64,000 bases of DNA, taken from NCBI GenBank assembly GCA_963795795.1, contig CAWCJS010000006.1, positions 248,001-312,000 on the forward strand. The letters run 5' to 3'. The notes below the pieces were generated by a model that ran no database searches, was not told the origin of the DNA, and saw only the letters and a program-made list of their open reading frames with translations. Shown here in pieces: positions 7,011 to 14,906 of the stretch (positions are counted from its first letter, which is position 1; each line of letters starts with the position of its first letter). The position numbers and the translations under genes were made by a program. This DNA comes from Palsa-504 sp963795795. GTDB lineage: Bacteria > Actinomycetota > Actinomycetes > Streptosporangiales > Streptosporangiaceae.

Positions 7011-9896
7011 TCACCCGCGGGCCATGTCTGCGAAGCGGCTGTAGTGGCCCTGGAACGCCACGGTCACCGTGGTTGTCGGGCCGTTCCTGTTCTTGGCCAC
7101 GATGAGGTCCGCCTCACCAGCTCGCGCCGACTCTTTCTCATATAGGTCTTCTCGGTGCAAAAGTATTACTATGTCCGAATCCTGCTCAATTGAGCCACTT
7201 TCACGCAAATCAGACAATAGGGGCTTCTTGTCGGTTCGTTGCTCGGGACCTCGGTTGAGCTGGGATAGTGCCACCACGGGTACGCCGAGTTCCTTGGCCA
7301 GCAGCTTGAGGGAGCGGGACATCTCGGAGACTTCCTGCTGGCGGTTCTCCACTCGCTTGGGCGACGACATCAGCTGCAGGTAGTCGACGATGACGAACTT
7401 CAGGTCGTGCCGCATCTTCAGCCGGCGGCACTTGGCCCTGATTTCCATCATCGACATGTTGGGCGAGTCATCGATGTACAGCGGCGCATCGGCGACCTCG
7501 CTCATCCGCTTAGCCAGCCGCGCCCAGTCGTCGTCGCCCATCTGCCCGGTACGCATCGTCTGCAGCGGCACCCGGGACTCCGCCGACAGGAGCCGCATGG
7601 TGATCTCGTTCCGGCCCATCTCGAGGCTGAACAATACAGTGGCGATGTTGTGCCTGATCGCGGCGGTTCGCGCGAAATCGAGGGCCAAGGTCGAATTGTG
7701 CGTTGGAATCATGGAACGACTGGCCAGGTACATGTGATCTGCGCTGTCCACTTGTACGCACCTGACAGCGACACTGTCCACTGGGCGCACGGCTGTAATG
7801 AAACGCTGACGGGTTCGGGGGGTCGTCTTCTCCCGCCTTCGCTCCCGGTGGGTAGTCCGCTTCCGCTCAAGGCGGAAGACGTCATCGGTCGTCGTGAATG
7901 AGATTGTGTACGCCACCGACGTGGCTTCGGTCTTGCCGCGTACCCGTTTCTCGGACCATCCGCACCTGTAGCCGAGCGACACCACCAGTTCTCGCACGTC
8001 GGTGGCCAGGCGCGGGGAAGTCACGCAGAACTGGACCGAGCCTGAGGGACTGACCGTGCCATCGGTATCAAGCAGTCCAGCGAGCAGAGCGCGCCGTTGC
8101 ATCTGCGACGCCCGCAGATACTGGATCGGGATGTGTTTGTTGCCGAGTACTCCGATGCTGCGAAGGATCGCCTGCGCCGTCCCGTGGTCATCACGGCAAG
8201 CCTGGCACTGCCTGAGCCCACTTGAGGACCGTCCGCAATCAGGGCAAGTGGGTTGGGGTGAGGGACCTAGTACGGACCGCCATTTCTTGGATCGCGACCG
8301 GCCGCCGCATACACGTCCGCATGTCCGCACCTGAGCCGTCTGAGGCGTGAAGGACTGCCCGCAGATGGCGCAGAGCCGCTTCCCGACAGGGGGTGGCTCA
8401 GGGAGCCTGATCGAATACCCCAAAGGTGTCCCAGGCAATTTCGTGGCCCGTAGGCCCTCCGCCTCGATTTCGGCTGCTATCTGCGGGTCAGCGGAGGTCA
8501 ACCGGGCGGATCGGCTGGCCCCATCGCCGAGGAGCGCGCCAAGGGCATAGGGAGGGAAAGGAAGATCACTGGTCGGCAGTTCCGCGGGCGGCGCGACTGC
8601 GACCGCGTGGTTGAGGCGCCCGTCGGTCGGATAGTGCAGTGTGTCAGCAATCTGTGCGGTGGTCACGACGTCCTGGTGTACGGCGGTGGTAGCCGCGTTC
8701 TTGGGTCGGTCGGCCAGCTGGACCATGGCGCCAAGCAGGGCTCGCCTCGACGAATACGCTGGGGCTCTCCAGACGTAGGACCTCACCGGTCCCGCGACGG
8801 TCACCGAGATTCTTTCCGACGCCAAGCCGACCCCGCGCCCGGCTGTGTGCATGATGTTCCTGAACTCACCTCCGACGGTCGCCAGGACCTCAGCAGCCGT
8901 AACGCACCGATCGGGTTCCGCTTGGGCCACTTGGTAGGCGGCGCGCAAGCGCAGTCTGGCCTCCTTTGCGAAGTACCAGGCGGGCCGGCGCTCCAAGTGC
9001 TGCCGACGCGCCGCGCGCGTTGATGTCCTCCATTCATGCTCCCCATCGGCGATGATGACCGTGCCATCGTCGAATTTCACCTCGTAGCACGGCCTGCCGT
9101 ACATGACCTCGGTCGCCGCGACTACACGCGTTGGCCTGCCGTCCGCACCAATCAGGTCGTCGCCGACCAGGACGTCACCCATGGTCGTCCACCCTCTGGG
9201 TGTCGGCAGCGGGGTATCGAGTGCCAAGGCTTTGCCGGCACCAGGTCGGGCAGCTATGACTACCATCTGGCCCGGGTGGAGGCCGTTGGTGAGGGCGTCC
9301 AGGTCGACGAAGCCGGTCGGGACGCCGGTGAGGTGAGAGCCGCGGCTGCTGATCGACTCGATCTCGTCGAGGGCCCCGGGCATGATCTCGGACAGGGAGT
9401 GGTAATCCTCGCCCGACCGGCGCTCGGTGACGGCGTACACCTCGGCCTGAGCCCGGTCCACGAGCTCGTCGGCCTCGGCGTCTCCCGCGTAGCCGAACTG
9501 GACGATCCTGGTGCCCGCCTCGACCAGGCGGCGCAGGATCGCGCGCTCCCTGACGATGCGCGCGTAGTAGCCGGCGTTGGCGGCGGTCGGCACGGAGGCG
9601 ATGAGGGTGTGCAGGTAGGGTCCGCCGCCGACCCGGGCGATCTCGCCGCGCCTGGCGAGCTCGTTGGCGACGGTGATGGCGTCGGCCGGCTCTCCCCGGC
9701 CGTACAGGTCGAGGATCGCCTCATGGATCAGCTGGTGAGCCGGGCGGTAGTGGTCGGCGGGGCTGATCACCTCGATCACGTCCGAGATGGCGTCCTTCGA
9801 GAGGAGCATGCCGCCGAGGGCGCACTGCTCCGCCGCAACGTCGTGCGGTGGGGTCCGCTCGAAGTCGTCGTTCCGCGGGATCTCGGCGACGCTCAC
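7011..9896 (-). CDS. dnaB: replicative DNA helicase DnaB containing an intein
   Basis: The precursor is 961 residues. Exteins form a normal 449-residue DnaB: N-terminal primase-interaction domain (about 15-160), a Walker A motif split by the intein (ARPGAGK then STLALDF), Walker B VIVDYLQLM, and DLRESGSIEQDSDIV near the end. The helicase unwinds DNA at the replication fork. GTG at 9896 is preferred over the in-frame GTG at 9905 because GGGAGG lies eight bases before it. It lies downstream of the S6/SSB/S18/L9 cluster, as in mycobacteria, where dnaB also carries an intein. Confidence 0.96.
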   Translation of the reverse strand: MSVAEIPRNDDFERTPPHDVAAEQCALGGMLLSKDAISDVIEVISPADHYRPAHQLIHEAILDLYGRGEPADAITVANELARRGEIARVGGGPYLHTLIASVPTAANAGYYARIVRERAILRRLVEAGTRIVQFGYAGDAEADELVDRAQAEVYAVTERRSGEDYHSLSEIMPGALDEIESISSRGSHLTGVPTGFVDLDALTNGLHPGQMVVIAARPGAGKALALDTPLPTPRGWTTMGDVLVGDDLIGADGRPTRVVAATEVMYGRPCYEVKFDDGTVIIADGEHEWRTSTRAARRQHLERRPAWYFAKEARLRLRAAYQVAQAEPDRCVTAAEVLATVGGEFRNIMHTAGRGVGLASERISVTVAGPVRSYVWRAPAYSSRRALLGAMVQLADRPKNAATTAVHQDVVTTAQIADTLHYPTDGRLNHAVAVAPPAELPTSDLPFPPYALGALLGDGASRSARLTSADPQIAAEIEAEGLRATKLPGTPLGYSIRLPEPPPVGKRLCAICGQSFTPQTAQVRTCGRVCGGRSRSKKWRSVLGPSPQPTCPDCGRSSSGLRQCQACRDDHGTAQAILRSIGVLGNKHIPIQYLRASQMQRRALLAGLLDTDGTVSPSGSVQFCVTSPRLATDVRELVVSLGYRCGWSEKRVRGKTEATSVAYTISFTTTDDVFRLERKRTTHRERRREKTTPRTRQRFITAVRPVDSVAVRCVQVDSADHMYLASRSMIPTHNSTLALDFARTAAIRHNIATVLFSLEMGRNEITMRLLSAESRVPLQTMRTGQMGDDDWARLAKRMSEVADAPLYIDDSPNMSMMEIRAKCRRLKMRHDLKFVIVDYLQLMSSPKRVENRQQEVSEMSRSLKLLAKELGVPVVALSQLNRGPEQRTDKKPLLSDLRESGSIEQDSDIVILLHREDLYEKESARAGEADLIVAKNRNGPTTTVTVAFQGHYSRFADMARG
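7695..9230 (-). mobile_element. class 3 intein with LAGLIDADG homing endonuclease inserted in the DnaB P-loop
   Basis: A 512-residue intein between Lys of GAGK and Ser of STLALDF. It begins with Ala, not Cys or Ser, and has the W-C-T set of class 3 inteins: Trp67 in block B (GEHEWRT), Cys491 in block F (VRCVQVDSADHMYL), and Thr510 beside the terminal His-Asn; the +1 residue is Ser. Two LAGLIDADG motifs (ALGALLGDGA near 229, LLAGLLDTDG near 382) look intact. Between them are eight cysteines in pairs (287/290, 304/308, 329/332, 342/345) suggesting two zinc-binding units. All splicing residues are present, so it should self-excise. Confidence 0.93.
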
Positions 9897-10028
9897 GTGA
9901 CCCACCTCCCCCGTGCGAGTGAACGAGGCACGAACGCCCTCCTGCCTCCGCCTTACTCTGTTCTAGCCGATAGCTCTGACATTTTGCCGGCCATCGGCGG
10001 ACCGCACCAATCGTCCGGTGGACAGCGG

Positions 10029-10234
10029 TGTGGACAAGGTGTGCAAACACGCCGACTACGTTGTGCGCAGCCTGGGGAAATAGCTGTGGAAATGGCCGGA
10101 GTAAATACCGTGACACGCCATCTAGCTGCGTTAATGTGATCCACTAGCTGTGCGGAAGAAAAACTTCGCGGCGATTTTCCGCCACAAAATCCACAGCCGC
10201 TATCCACAACCCTGTGGTTACAGGCTGTGGATAA
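10029..10234. promoter_or_regulatory. DnaA-box cluster upstream of dnaB
   Basis: The 391-base gap 9897-10287 holds several 9-mers matching the DnaA box. TGTGGACAA at 10029-10037 is the complement of TTGTCCACA. TGTGGATAA at 10226-10234 is the complement of TTATCCACA. CTATCCACA at 10200-10208 and AAATCCACA at 10187-10195 are near matches, and TGTGGAAAT at 10085-10093 is weaker. No other gene is visible here. The region may regulate dnaB or titrate DnaA. Confidence 0.55.
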
Positions 10235-10287
10235 CGGCTGTGCGGAAGTGGACCCGCGGAGGGCGGCGGGACTGCTATCCTTCGACG

Positions 10288-10473
10288 GTGTGTTCGACTG
10301 ACCAGTCCGCGCTCAGGCGCCTCATGGAGGCCATCGAGCAGCTCGAGGCCGACCGCACGGCGGCGGATTCCGCCTACCTGGAGGCGCGGATCGCCGCCGT
10401 CTGGTCGATGGTCAGCGACCTCGATCCAGAACTGGCCCGGCTAGCGTCCGGCTACCACCGGACCAGCGACTAG
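10288..10473 (+). CDS. small hypothetical protein, 61 residues
   Basis: A short, acidic, helical protein (RRLMEAIEQLEADRTAADSAYLEARIAAVWSMV, split here only by its own helices) ending LARLASGYHRTSD. GTG 10288 is chosen because TATCCT at 10276-10281 lies exactly six bases upstream, the leaderless -10 geometry. It converges on rplI, whose stop codon it overlaps by four bases. I do not recognise the family. Confidence 0.5.
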   Translation: MCSTDQSALRRLMEAIEQLEADRTAADSAYLEARIAAVWSMVSDLDPELARLASGYHRTSD

Positions 10474-10916
10474 CTGGCGGAGATCTCGATATCGACCGAG
10501 GCGCTGACCTCGGGGTGCAGCCTGACGCGGACCTGGTGCGAGCCGACGGTCTTGATCGGGTCGCGCACCTCGATCCGGCGCCGGTCGAGCTCGGGGCCCC
10601 CGGCCTCGCGGACGGCGGCGGCGATGTCGGAAGGCCCGACCGAGCCGAACAGCCTGCCGCCCCCGCCGGCCCGGCGGCGCATCCGCACGTGCAGGCCCTC
10701 GAGTTGCGCGGCAATCACCTTGGCGTCTTCCACGCCGCGGATCTCCCGGGCCGACCTGGCCCGCTTGATCAGCTCGATCTGCTTTTCCGCGCCGCGCGTC
10801 CAGGTCATCGCGAGGCCGCGCGGGATCAGGTAGTTGCGCCCGTAGCCGCCCGCCACGTCAACCACGTCGCCGGGCTCGCCCAGGCCGCTCACCTCTTGGG
10901 TGAGGATGAGCTTCAT
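10470..10916 (-). CDS. rplI: 50S ribosomal protein L9
   Basis: A 148-residue protein, exactly the usual length. The N-terminal domain begins MKLILTQEVSGLGEPGDVV and contains GYGRNYLIPRGLA, the L9 signature that binds 23S rRNA. A long connecting helix and the C-terminal domain follow. The ATG at 10916 is fixed by the conserved MKLIL; longer in-frame starts are not used by the family. It is last gene of the rpsF-ssb-rpsR-rplI operon, 25 bases after rpsR. Confidence 0.97.
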   Translation of the reverse strand: MKLILTQEVSGLGEPGDVVDVAGGYGRNYLIPRGLAMTWTRGAEKQIELIKRARSAREIRGVEDAKVIAAQLEGLHVRMRRRAGGGGRLFGSVGPSDIAAAVREAGGPELDRRRIEVRDPIKTVGSHQVRVRLHPEVSASVDIEISAS

Positions 10917-10941
10917 CGGTGTACGACCCATGTGCCTGCTC

Positions 10942-11178
10942 CTAGCGCGCCGTGCTCGTGTACGGCAGCAGTGCCACCTCACGAGCGTTCTTTATCGCGG
11001 TCGCGATGTCGCGCTGATGGCGGGTGCAATTGCCCGTCACTCGCCTGGCCCGGATTTTCCCGCGGTCAGAAATGTACTTGCGGAGCAGACCGGTGTCCTT
11101 GTAGTCGACGTACGCGAGCTTCTCCTGGCAGAAAACGCAGACCTTTTTCTTCGGCTTGCGTAGTGGTGGCTTGGCCAT
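10942..11178 (-). CDS. rpsR: 30S ribosomal protein S18
   Basis: A 78-residue protein. It retains the cysteines of the zinc-binding (C+) S18 form: CVFC at 14-17 and a later Cys in GNCTRHQR, with the conserved core DYKDTGLLRKYISDRGKI. S18 pairs with S6 on the small-subunit platform, and both are encoded in this operon. It follows ssb after 67 bases and has an AGGAG-like site before the ATG. Confidence 0.97.
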   Translation of the reverse strand: MAKPPLRKPKKKVCVFCQEKLAYVDYKDTGLLRKYISDRGKIRARRVTGNCTRHQRDIATAIKNAREVALLPYTSTAR

Positions 11179-11245
11179 CGTGGTGCTCCTTAGCAGAGCC
11201 CCGCTCGCAGCGGGGATGGTCGGTTTCTGTTATCTGGCTAGCTGG

Positions 11246-11764
11246 CTAGAACGGCGGCTCGTCCGAGAAACCGCCCGGGCTGTCGGTCGCCCACGGGTCA
11301 GAATCCTGCCCGTAGCCGCCGCCCTGCCCGCCGGACTGCCTGCTCCCGGACTGCCGGTCTTGCCCGTACCCGCCGCCCTGACCCTGGCCCCCGGTCCGAG
11401 CGACCCTGTTCACCTTGGCGGAAGCGTTGCGCAGGGAGGGGCCGACGTCGTCAACCTCGACCTCGTAGACGGTGCGCTTCTCGCCTTCCTTGGTCTCGTA
11501 CGACCGCTGCCGTAGCCGACCGGACACGATGACCCGCATTCCGCGCTGCAAGGTCTCCGCCACGTTCTCCGCCGCCTGCCGCCACACGTTGCAGGTCAGG
11601 AACAGGCTGTCCCCGTCCTTCCACTCGTTCGTGTTCTTGTCCAGGAACCGCGGCGTCGACGCCACCCGGAACCGCGCCACCGGCTGACCTGCCGGGGTAA
11701 AGCGCAGCTCGGGATCATCGACAAGGTTCCCCACGATCGTGATCTGGGTGTCGCCTGCAGCCAT
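11246..11764 (-). CDS. ssb: single-stranded DNA-binding protein
   Basis: A 172-residue SSB. Residues 1-115 form the OB fold (ITIVGNLVDDPELRFTPAG, TLQRGMRVIVSGRLRQRSYE). A Gly/Gln/Ser-rich disordered linker follows, and the acidic tip ends DEPPF, the peptide that recruits replication and repair partners. It lies between rpsF and rpsR, the standard bacterial order, 29 bases after rpsF. Confidence 0.96.
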   Translation of the reverse strand: MAAGDTQITIVGNLVDDPELRFTPAGQPVARFRVASTPRFLDKNTNEWKDGDSLFLTCNVWRQAAENVAETLQRGMRVIVSGRLRQRSYETKEGEKRTVYEVEVDDVGPSLRNASAKVNRVARTGGQGQGGGYGQDRQSGSRQSGGQGGGYGQDSDPWATDSPGGFSDEPPF

Positions 11765-11793
11765 CGGGATACTCCGGTTCGTCGCGAATTGCC

Positions 11794-12087
11794 TCAGTGG
11801 CGGTGTTCGGGCCGCATGACCTTGGTCCGCAGCACGGCCTCGTTCAGGTTGAGCTGGCGGTCGAGTTCCTGCACGGTGCCCGGTTCGGCGGTCAGGTCCA
11901 CGACGGCGTAGATGCCCTCTGACTTCTTCTCGATCTGGTAGGCAAGGCGGCGCTTTCCCCAGATGTCCACCTTGTCGACCTTGCCGCCGCCTCCGGTCAC
12001 GACCTTGAGGAACTGGTCGAGCGACGGCTGGACGGTACGTTCCTCGAGGTTGGGGTCGAGGATGATCAATACCTCGTAATGGCGCAT
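11794..12087 (-). CDS. rpsF: 30S ribosomal protein S6
   Basis: A 97-residue protein starting MRHYEVLIILDPNLEE and containing KVDIWGKRRLAYQIEKK, the S6 signature. ATG 12087 matches the family start; an in-frame start at 12123 would add 12 unrelated residues. AGGAGG lies 11 bases upstream on the minus strand. First gene of the rpsF-ssb-rpsR-rplI operon. Confidence 0.97.
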   Translation of the reverse strand: MRHYEVLIILDPNLEERTVQPSLDQFLKVVTGGGGKVDKVDIWGKRRLAYQIEKKSEGIYAVVDLTAEPGTVQELDRQLNLNEAVLRTKVMRPEHRH

Positions 12088-12118
12088 GGGCGTCCTGAGC
12101 CTCCTCTGGACTAATGCG

Positions 12119-12137
12119 GCCACGGTCTTTCCGTGGC
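12119..12137 (-). promoter_or_regulatory. hairpin in the rpsF leader
   Basis: A perfect inverted repeat GCCACGG-N5-CCGTGGC lies in the untranslated leader about 32 bases before the rpsF start. In other bacteria an rpsF leader structure binds the S6:S18 complex for feedback control, and this operon encodes both proteins. The match to that motif is not established; only the stem-loop and position are visible. Confidence 0.4.
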
Positions 12138-12339
12138 AGGAGGTGTCGCGGTCACGAGCCGACGCGTCGGTCGGCCGGATTACCCGCAGCGGCCCTCAGT
12201 GTAGCAATACCTTCGGTGTCCGCGGTAACCAGCGACGCGGCCGCCGGCCGAGGCGGGACCTGTGGTATTCCTGTGTTCGGCACGGGGAAGACTGTGCGGT
12301 GAAGCGTAAGCTCACCCTGGCATCAAGGAGGTGGTCACC

Positions 12340-12666
12340 GTGGCAGGCACCCTTCGGAGCGGCCCGCGTCAGAACATCCTGAACTCTGACGGGCGGCGCC
12401 ACCCGGTCGTGAACATCCTGACCATCTTCACGCTGGTGGTCGGGCTCGTGTCCTTCGTCCTGGGCATGATCGTCAGGAACGCGCCGAACCTCGCGGCCGC
12501 CTTCCACGTCATCGCGACCGGAACCGGGCTCGCCGCGATGCTGGTCGGGCTGTACGTGCAGATGATCTCGGCCACCCGGGAACAACGCGTCCTCATCGTG
12601 ACCGGCATCATCGCCGGGTTCGTCGGGCTCGCCCTCGGCCTGTCCAAGGGCGGCTTCGTCGGCTAG
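12340..12666 (+). CDS. small membrane protein, about 3 transmembrane helices
   Basis: A 108-residue protein with hydrophobic segments at about 28-48 (NILTIFTLVVGLVSFVLG), 58-78 and 86-103 (VLIVTGIIAGFVGLALGLS). GTG 12340 is set by AAGGAGG eight bases upstream; an in-frame GTG at 12331 overlaps that site. I do not recognise a named family. It is read divergently from rpsF and is followed after 25 bases by the endonuclease IV gene. Confidence 0.65.
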   Translation: MAGTLRSGPRQNILNSDGRRHPVVNILTIFTLVVGLVSFVLGMIVRNAPNLAAAFHVIATGTGLAAMLVGLYVQMISATREQRVLIVTGIIAGFVGLALGLSKGGFVG

Positions 12667-12679
12667 GCGCCGCGCGAAC

Positions 12680-12685
12680 TAGGCT
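12680..12685 (+). promoter_or_regulatory. -10 element (TAGGCT), leaderless promoter of the endonuclease IV gene
   Basis: TAGGCT ends six bases before ATG 12692, so transcription would start at or next to the first base of the start codon. No ribosome binding site precedes the gene, which fits. Confidence 0.5.
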
Positions 12686-12691
12686 CTGGGC

Positions 12692-13489
12692 ATGCCGCGC
12701 ATCGGAGCCCACTTCCACGTTGACAACCCGCTGGCCGAGGCGACCGCTCTGGGGGCGGACGCCGCCCAGTTCTTCCTCGGTGATCCCCAGGGCTGGAAGG
12801 GGCCGGTGATACCCGGCGGCGATCCGGCCGCGATCCGGGCGGCGTACGACGCGGCCGGGATGGATATCTACATCCACGCGCCCTACGTCATCAACGTGGC
12901 GACCAGCAACAACCGGATCAGGATCCCCAGCAGGAAGCTGCTCGACCAGCAGCTCCAGGCGGCCGCGTCCATCGGGGCCAAGGGGCTGATCGTGCACGGC
13001 GGTCACGTGCTCGCGGGGGTCGATCCCGAGGAGGGCTTCGAGAACTGGAGCAAGGCGGTGGAGCGGATCGAGCGCCCGCTGCCGATGCTCATCGAGAACA
13101 CCGCGGGCGGTGACGGTGCCATGGCCAAGTCGCTCGACGCGATCGCCAGGCTGTGGGAGGCGACGGCCGGCGTCGCGGGCGACGGCGGGGACATCGGATT
13201 CTGCCTGGACACCTGCCATGCGAACTCGGCCGGCATCGACCTCGCCGACGCGGTGGACCGGATCAAGGCGATCACCGGCCGGATCGACCTGGTGCACTGC
13301 AACAACTCACGCGATGAGTTCGGCTCGGGACGGGACAGGCACGCCAACATCGCGACCGGGACGATCGACCCGGCGCTGCTGCTGGGCGTCGTCCGGGCCG
13401 CCGGCGCGCCTGCCATCTGCGAGACACCCGACGAGGACGGCGGCCTGGCCGCGGACGTCAGCTGGCTTAAGCAGCAGCTGCAGGCCTGA
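12692..13489 (+). CDS. nfo: deoxyribonuclease IV (AP endonuclease, Nfo family)
   Basis: A 265-residue TIM-barrel enzyme. Metal ligands of the AP endonuclease 2 family are visible: HAPYVIN (about 69), LIENTAGG, FCLDTCHAN, VHCNNSRDEFGSGRDRH, and the terminal Glu in ICETPDED. It cleaves DNA 5' to abasic sites in base-excision repair using zinc. The length is slightly short for the family (about 280) but all motifs are present. It reads towards the GT87 gene. Confidence 0.9.
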   Translation: MPRIGAHFHVDNPLAEATALGADAAQFFLGDPQGWKGPVIPGGDPAAIRAAYDAAGMDIYIHAPYVINVATSNNRIRIPSRKLLDQQLQAAASIGAKGLIVHGGHVLAGVDPEEGFENWSKAVERIERPLPMLIENTAGGDGAMAKSLDAIARLWEATAGVAGDGGDIGFCLDTCHANSAGIDLADAVDRIKAITGRIDLVHCNNSRDEFGSGRDRHANIATGTIDPALLLGVVRAAGAPAICETPDEDGGLAADVSWLKQQLQA

Positions 13490-13503
13490 CGCCAGGTGAC
13501 CCG

Positions 13504-14898
13504 TCAGGGCCCGAAGGTTATGCGGAGCCGGTAGACGTCGGGCGCGCCGTCCAGGACGCCACCGGCCGGGTCATCCACACCGTTAGCCCGGACCAGATCT
13601 CGTTCGGGATAGCAGATATCCCGCACGACGTAGGCGGAAAGCAGAGCTACGGTGAGCAACCTGGCCAGGAGCGCGGCGAAGTACCAGCCGGTGCTGATGC
13701 CGTTGTAGCCCGGTATTACCGCGCCGGCGCGGTACACGAACAGCAGATAACCCCAGATGCCGAAGAAGTAGCCGACCTCCGCCAGCTGCCACAGGACGTA
13801 CGGCCACAGGCGGGGGCGGGCGAGAACGGCGAGCGGGACGAGCCAGAGGACGTACTGCGGCGACCACACCTTGTTCGTTATCAGGAACGCGGCCAGCATC
13901 AGGAAGCACAGCTGCGGCAGCCGCGGCCGGCGGGGAGCGGCCAGGGCTAGCGCGGCGATGGCCAGGAACGACAGGGCCAGGAGCAAGGCTGACATCTGGT
14001 TGAGCGAGCTGAGCTGCGGATTGCCGAGAATCGGCACGTTGAAATGCTCAAAGAGGTACCAGATCGAGCCCCAGTCGGCGTTGCGGTCCTTGCTGAACAC
14101 GTAGAACCTGGCCCACCCGGCCGGCGCGGCGATCATGACCGGGAGATTGACGGCCAGCCAGGCGGCCGCGGCCGCGGCGAGAGTCTTCCCGAACTCCCGC
14201 AGCTTCCCGGTCCGCAGGCACAGCAGGAACAGCGGCGCGAAGACCACGAGCGGGTAGAACTTGGCCGCCACCGCGAGGCCGAGGAAGACGCCGGCCCAGG
14301 CGCCGCGGCGCGCCGCCCACGCCGCGATCCCCAGCGCGGTCAGGGCCAGCGCGATCATGTCCCAGTTAATGAACGCGGACAGGATCAGCGCCGGGGACAG
14401 CGCCACCATCAGCGCCTGCCAGCGCGCGCCCGGCCCGGCCGCGCGGGCGGTCGCGAGCACGCCCGCCACCAGGCAGACGGCGAGGAGCGCCGCCGTGACG
14501 TCGAAGAACTCCCGGCCCCTGATCACCTCGCTGACGTTCCTGACCAGCCAGGCCGCCGCCTGCATCGCCCCGCCGATCAGCACGGGGTACTCGACGGGGT
14601 GGCCCGTGTAGGGCACCTTTCCCGCCGCCAGCCCTTCGTTGTAGTACAGCGGGTAGATGTCGGTGTAACAGGAGTCCTGGAACTGCTTGGGGTAGTAGTT
14701 CCAGGCTCCCGACCGGCACGGCGACTTCTCCGCGAACGCGAGCACCATGGCCACCACGGCCGCGGAGACGAGCACGCTGGTACTGCCGAGGTATTCCGCG
14801 AGCCTGGAGGGGCCCGGGCGGGACAGGCGCTCTCGCCACGCCCAGGTCACCTCGCGGTGGTCTTCGGGCGGGAGAGCGCCCGGCTGGGCGTCTTCCAC
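13504..14898 (-). CDS. GT87-type polyprenyl-phosphate-dependent mannosyltransferase
   Basis: About 464 residues with ten or more membrane helices and the GT-C layout: an early extracytoplasmic loop with DIYPLYYNEGLAAGKVPY and HPVEYPVLIGG, then FINWDMIALALTALG and AAKFYPLVVFAPLF. The acidic loop and the KFYP motif are typical of GT87 (PimE/Rv0051-like) enzymes that mannosylate envelope lipids. Start GTG 14898 lies eight bases after the PBP stop; GTG 14847 is an alternative. An upstream extension to 15222 is only antisense-like overlap with the PBP gene. Same order as Rv0050-Rv0051 in M. tuberculosis. Confidence 0.85.
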   Translation of the reverse strand: MEDAQPGALPPEDHREVTWAWRERLSRPGPSRLAEYLGSTSVLVSAAVVAMVLAFAEKSPCRSGAWNYYPKQFQDSCYTDIYPLYYNEGLAAGKVPYTGHPVEYPVLIGGAMQAAAWLVRNVSEVIRGREFFDVTAALLAVCLVAGVLATARAAGPGARWQALMVALSPALILSAFINWDMIALALTALGIAAWAARRGAWAGVFLGLAVAAKFYPLVVFAPLFLLCLRTGKLREFGKTLAAAAAAWLAVNLPVMIAAPAGWARFYVFSKDRNADWGSIWYLFEHFNVPILGNPQLSSLNQMSALLLALSFLAIAALALAAPRRPRLPQLCFLMLAAFLITNKVWSPQYVLWLVPLAVLARPRLWPYVLWQLAEVGYFFGIWGYLLFVYRAGAVIPGYNGISTGWYFAALLARLLTVALLSAYVVRDICYPERDLVRANGVDDPAGGVLDGAPDVYRLRITFGP

Positions 14899-14906
14899 GC
14901 TCCTAT

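Noticed and set aside
11246..11400. Tandem repeat array in the ssb 3' end
   Set aside because: It is the Gly/Gln/Ser-rich linker of SSB, normal for actinobacteria.
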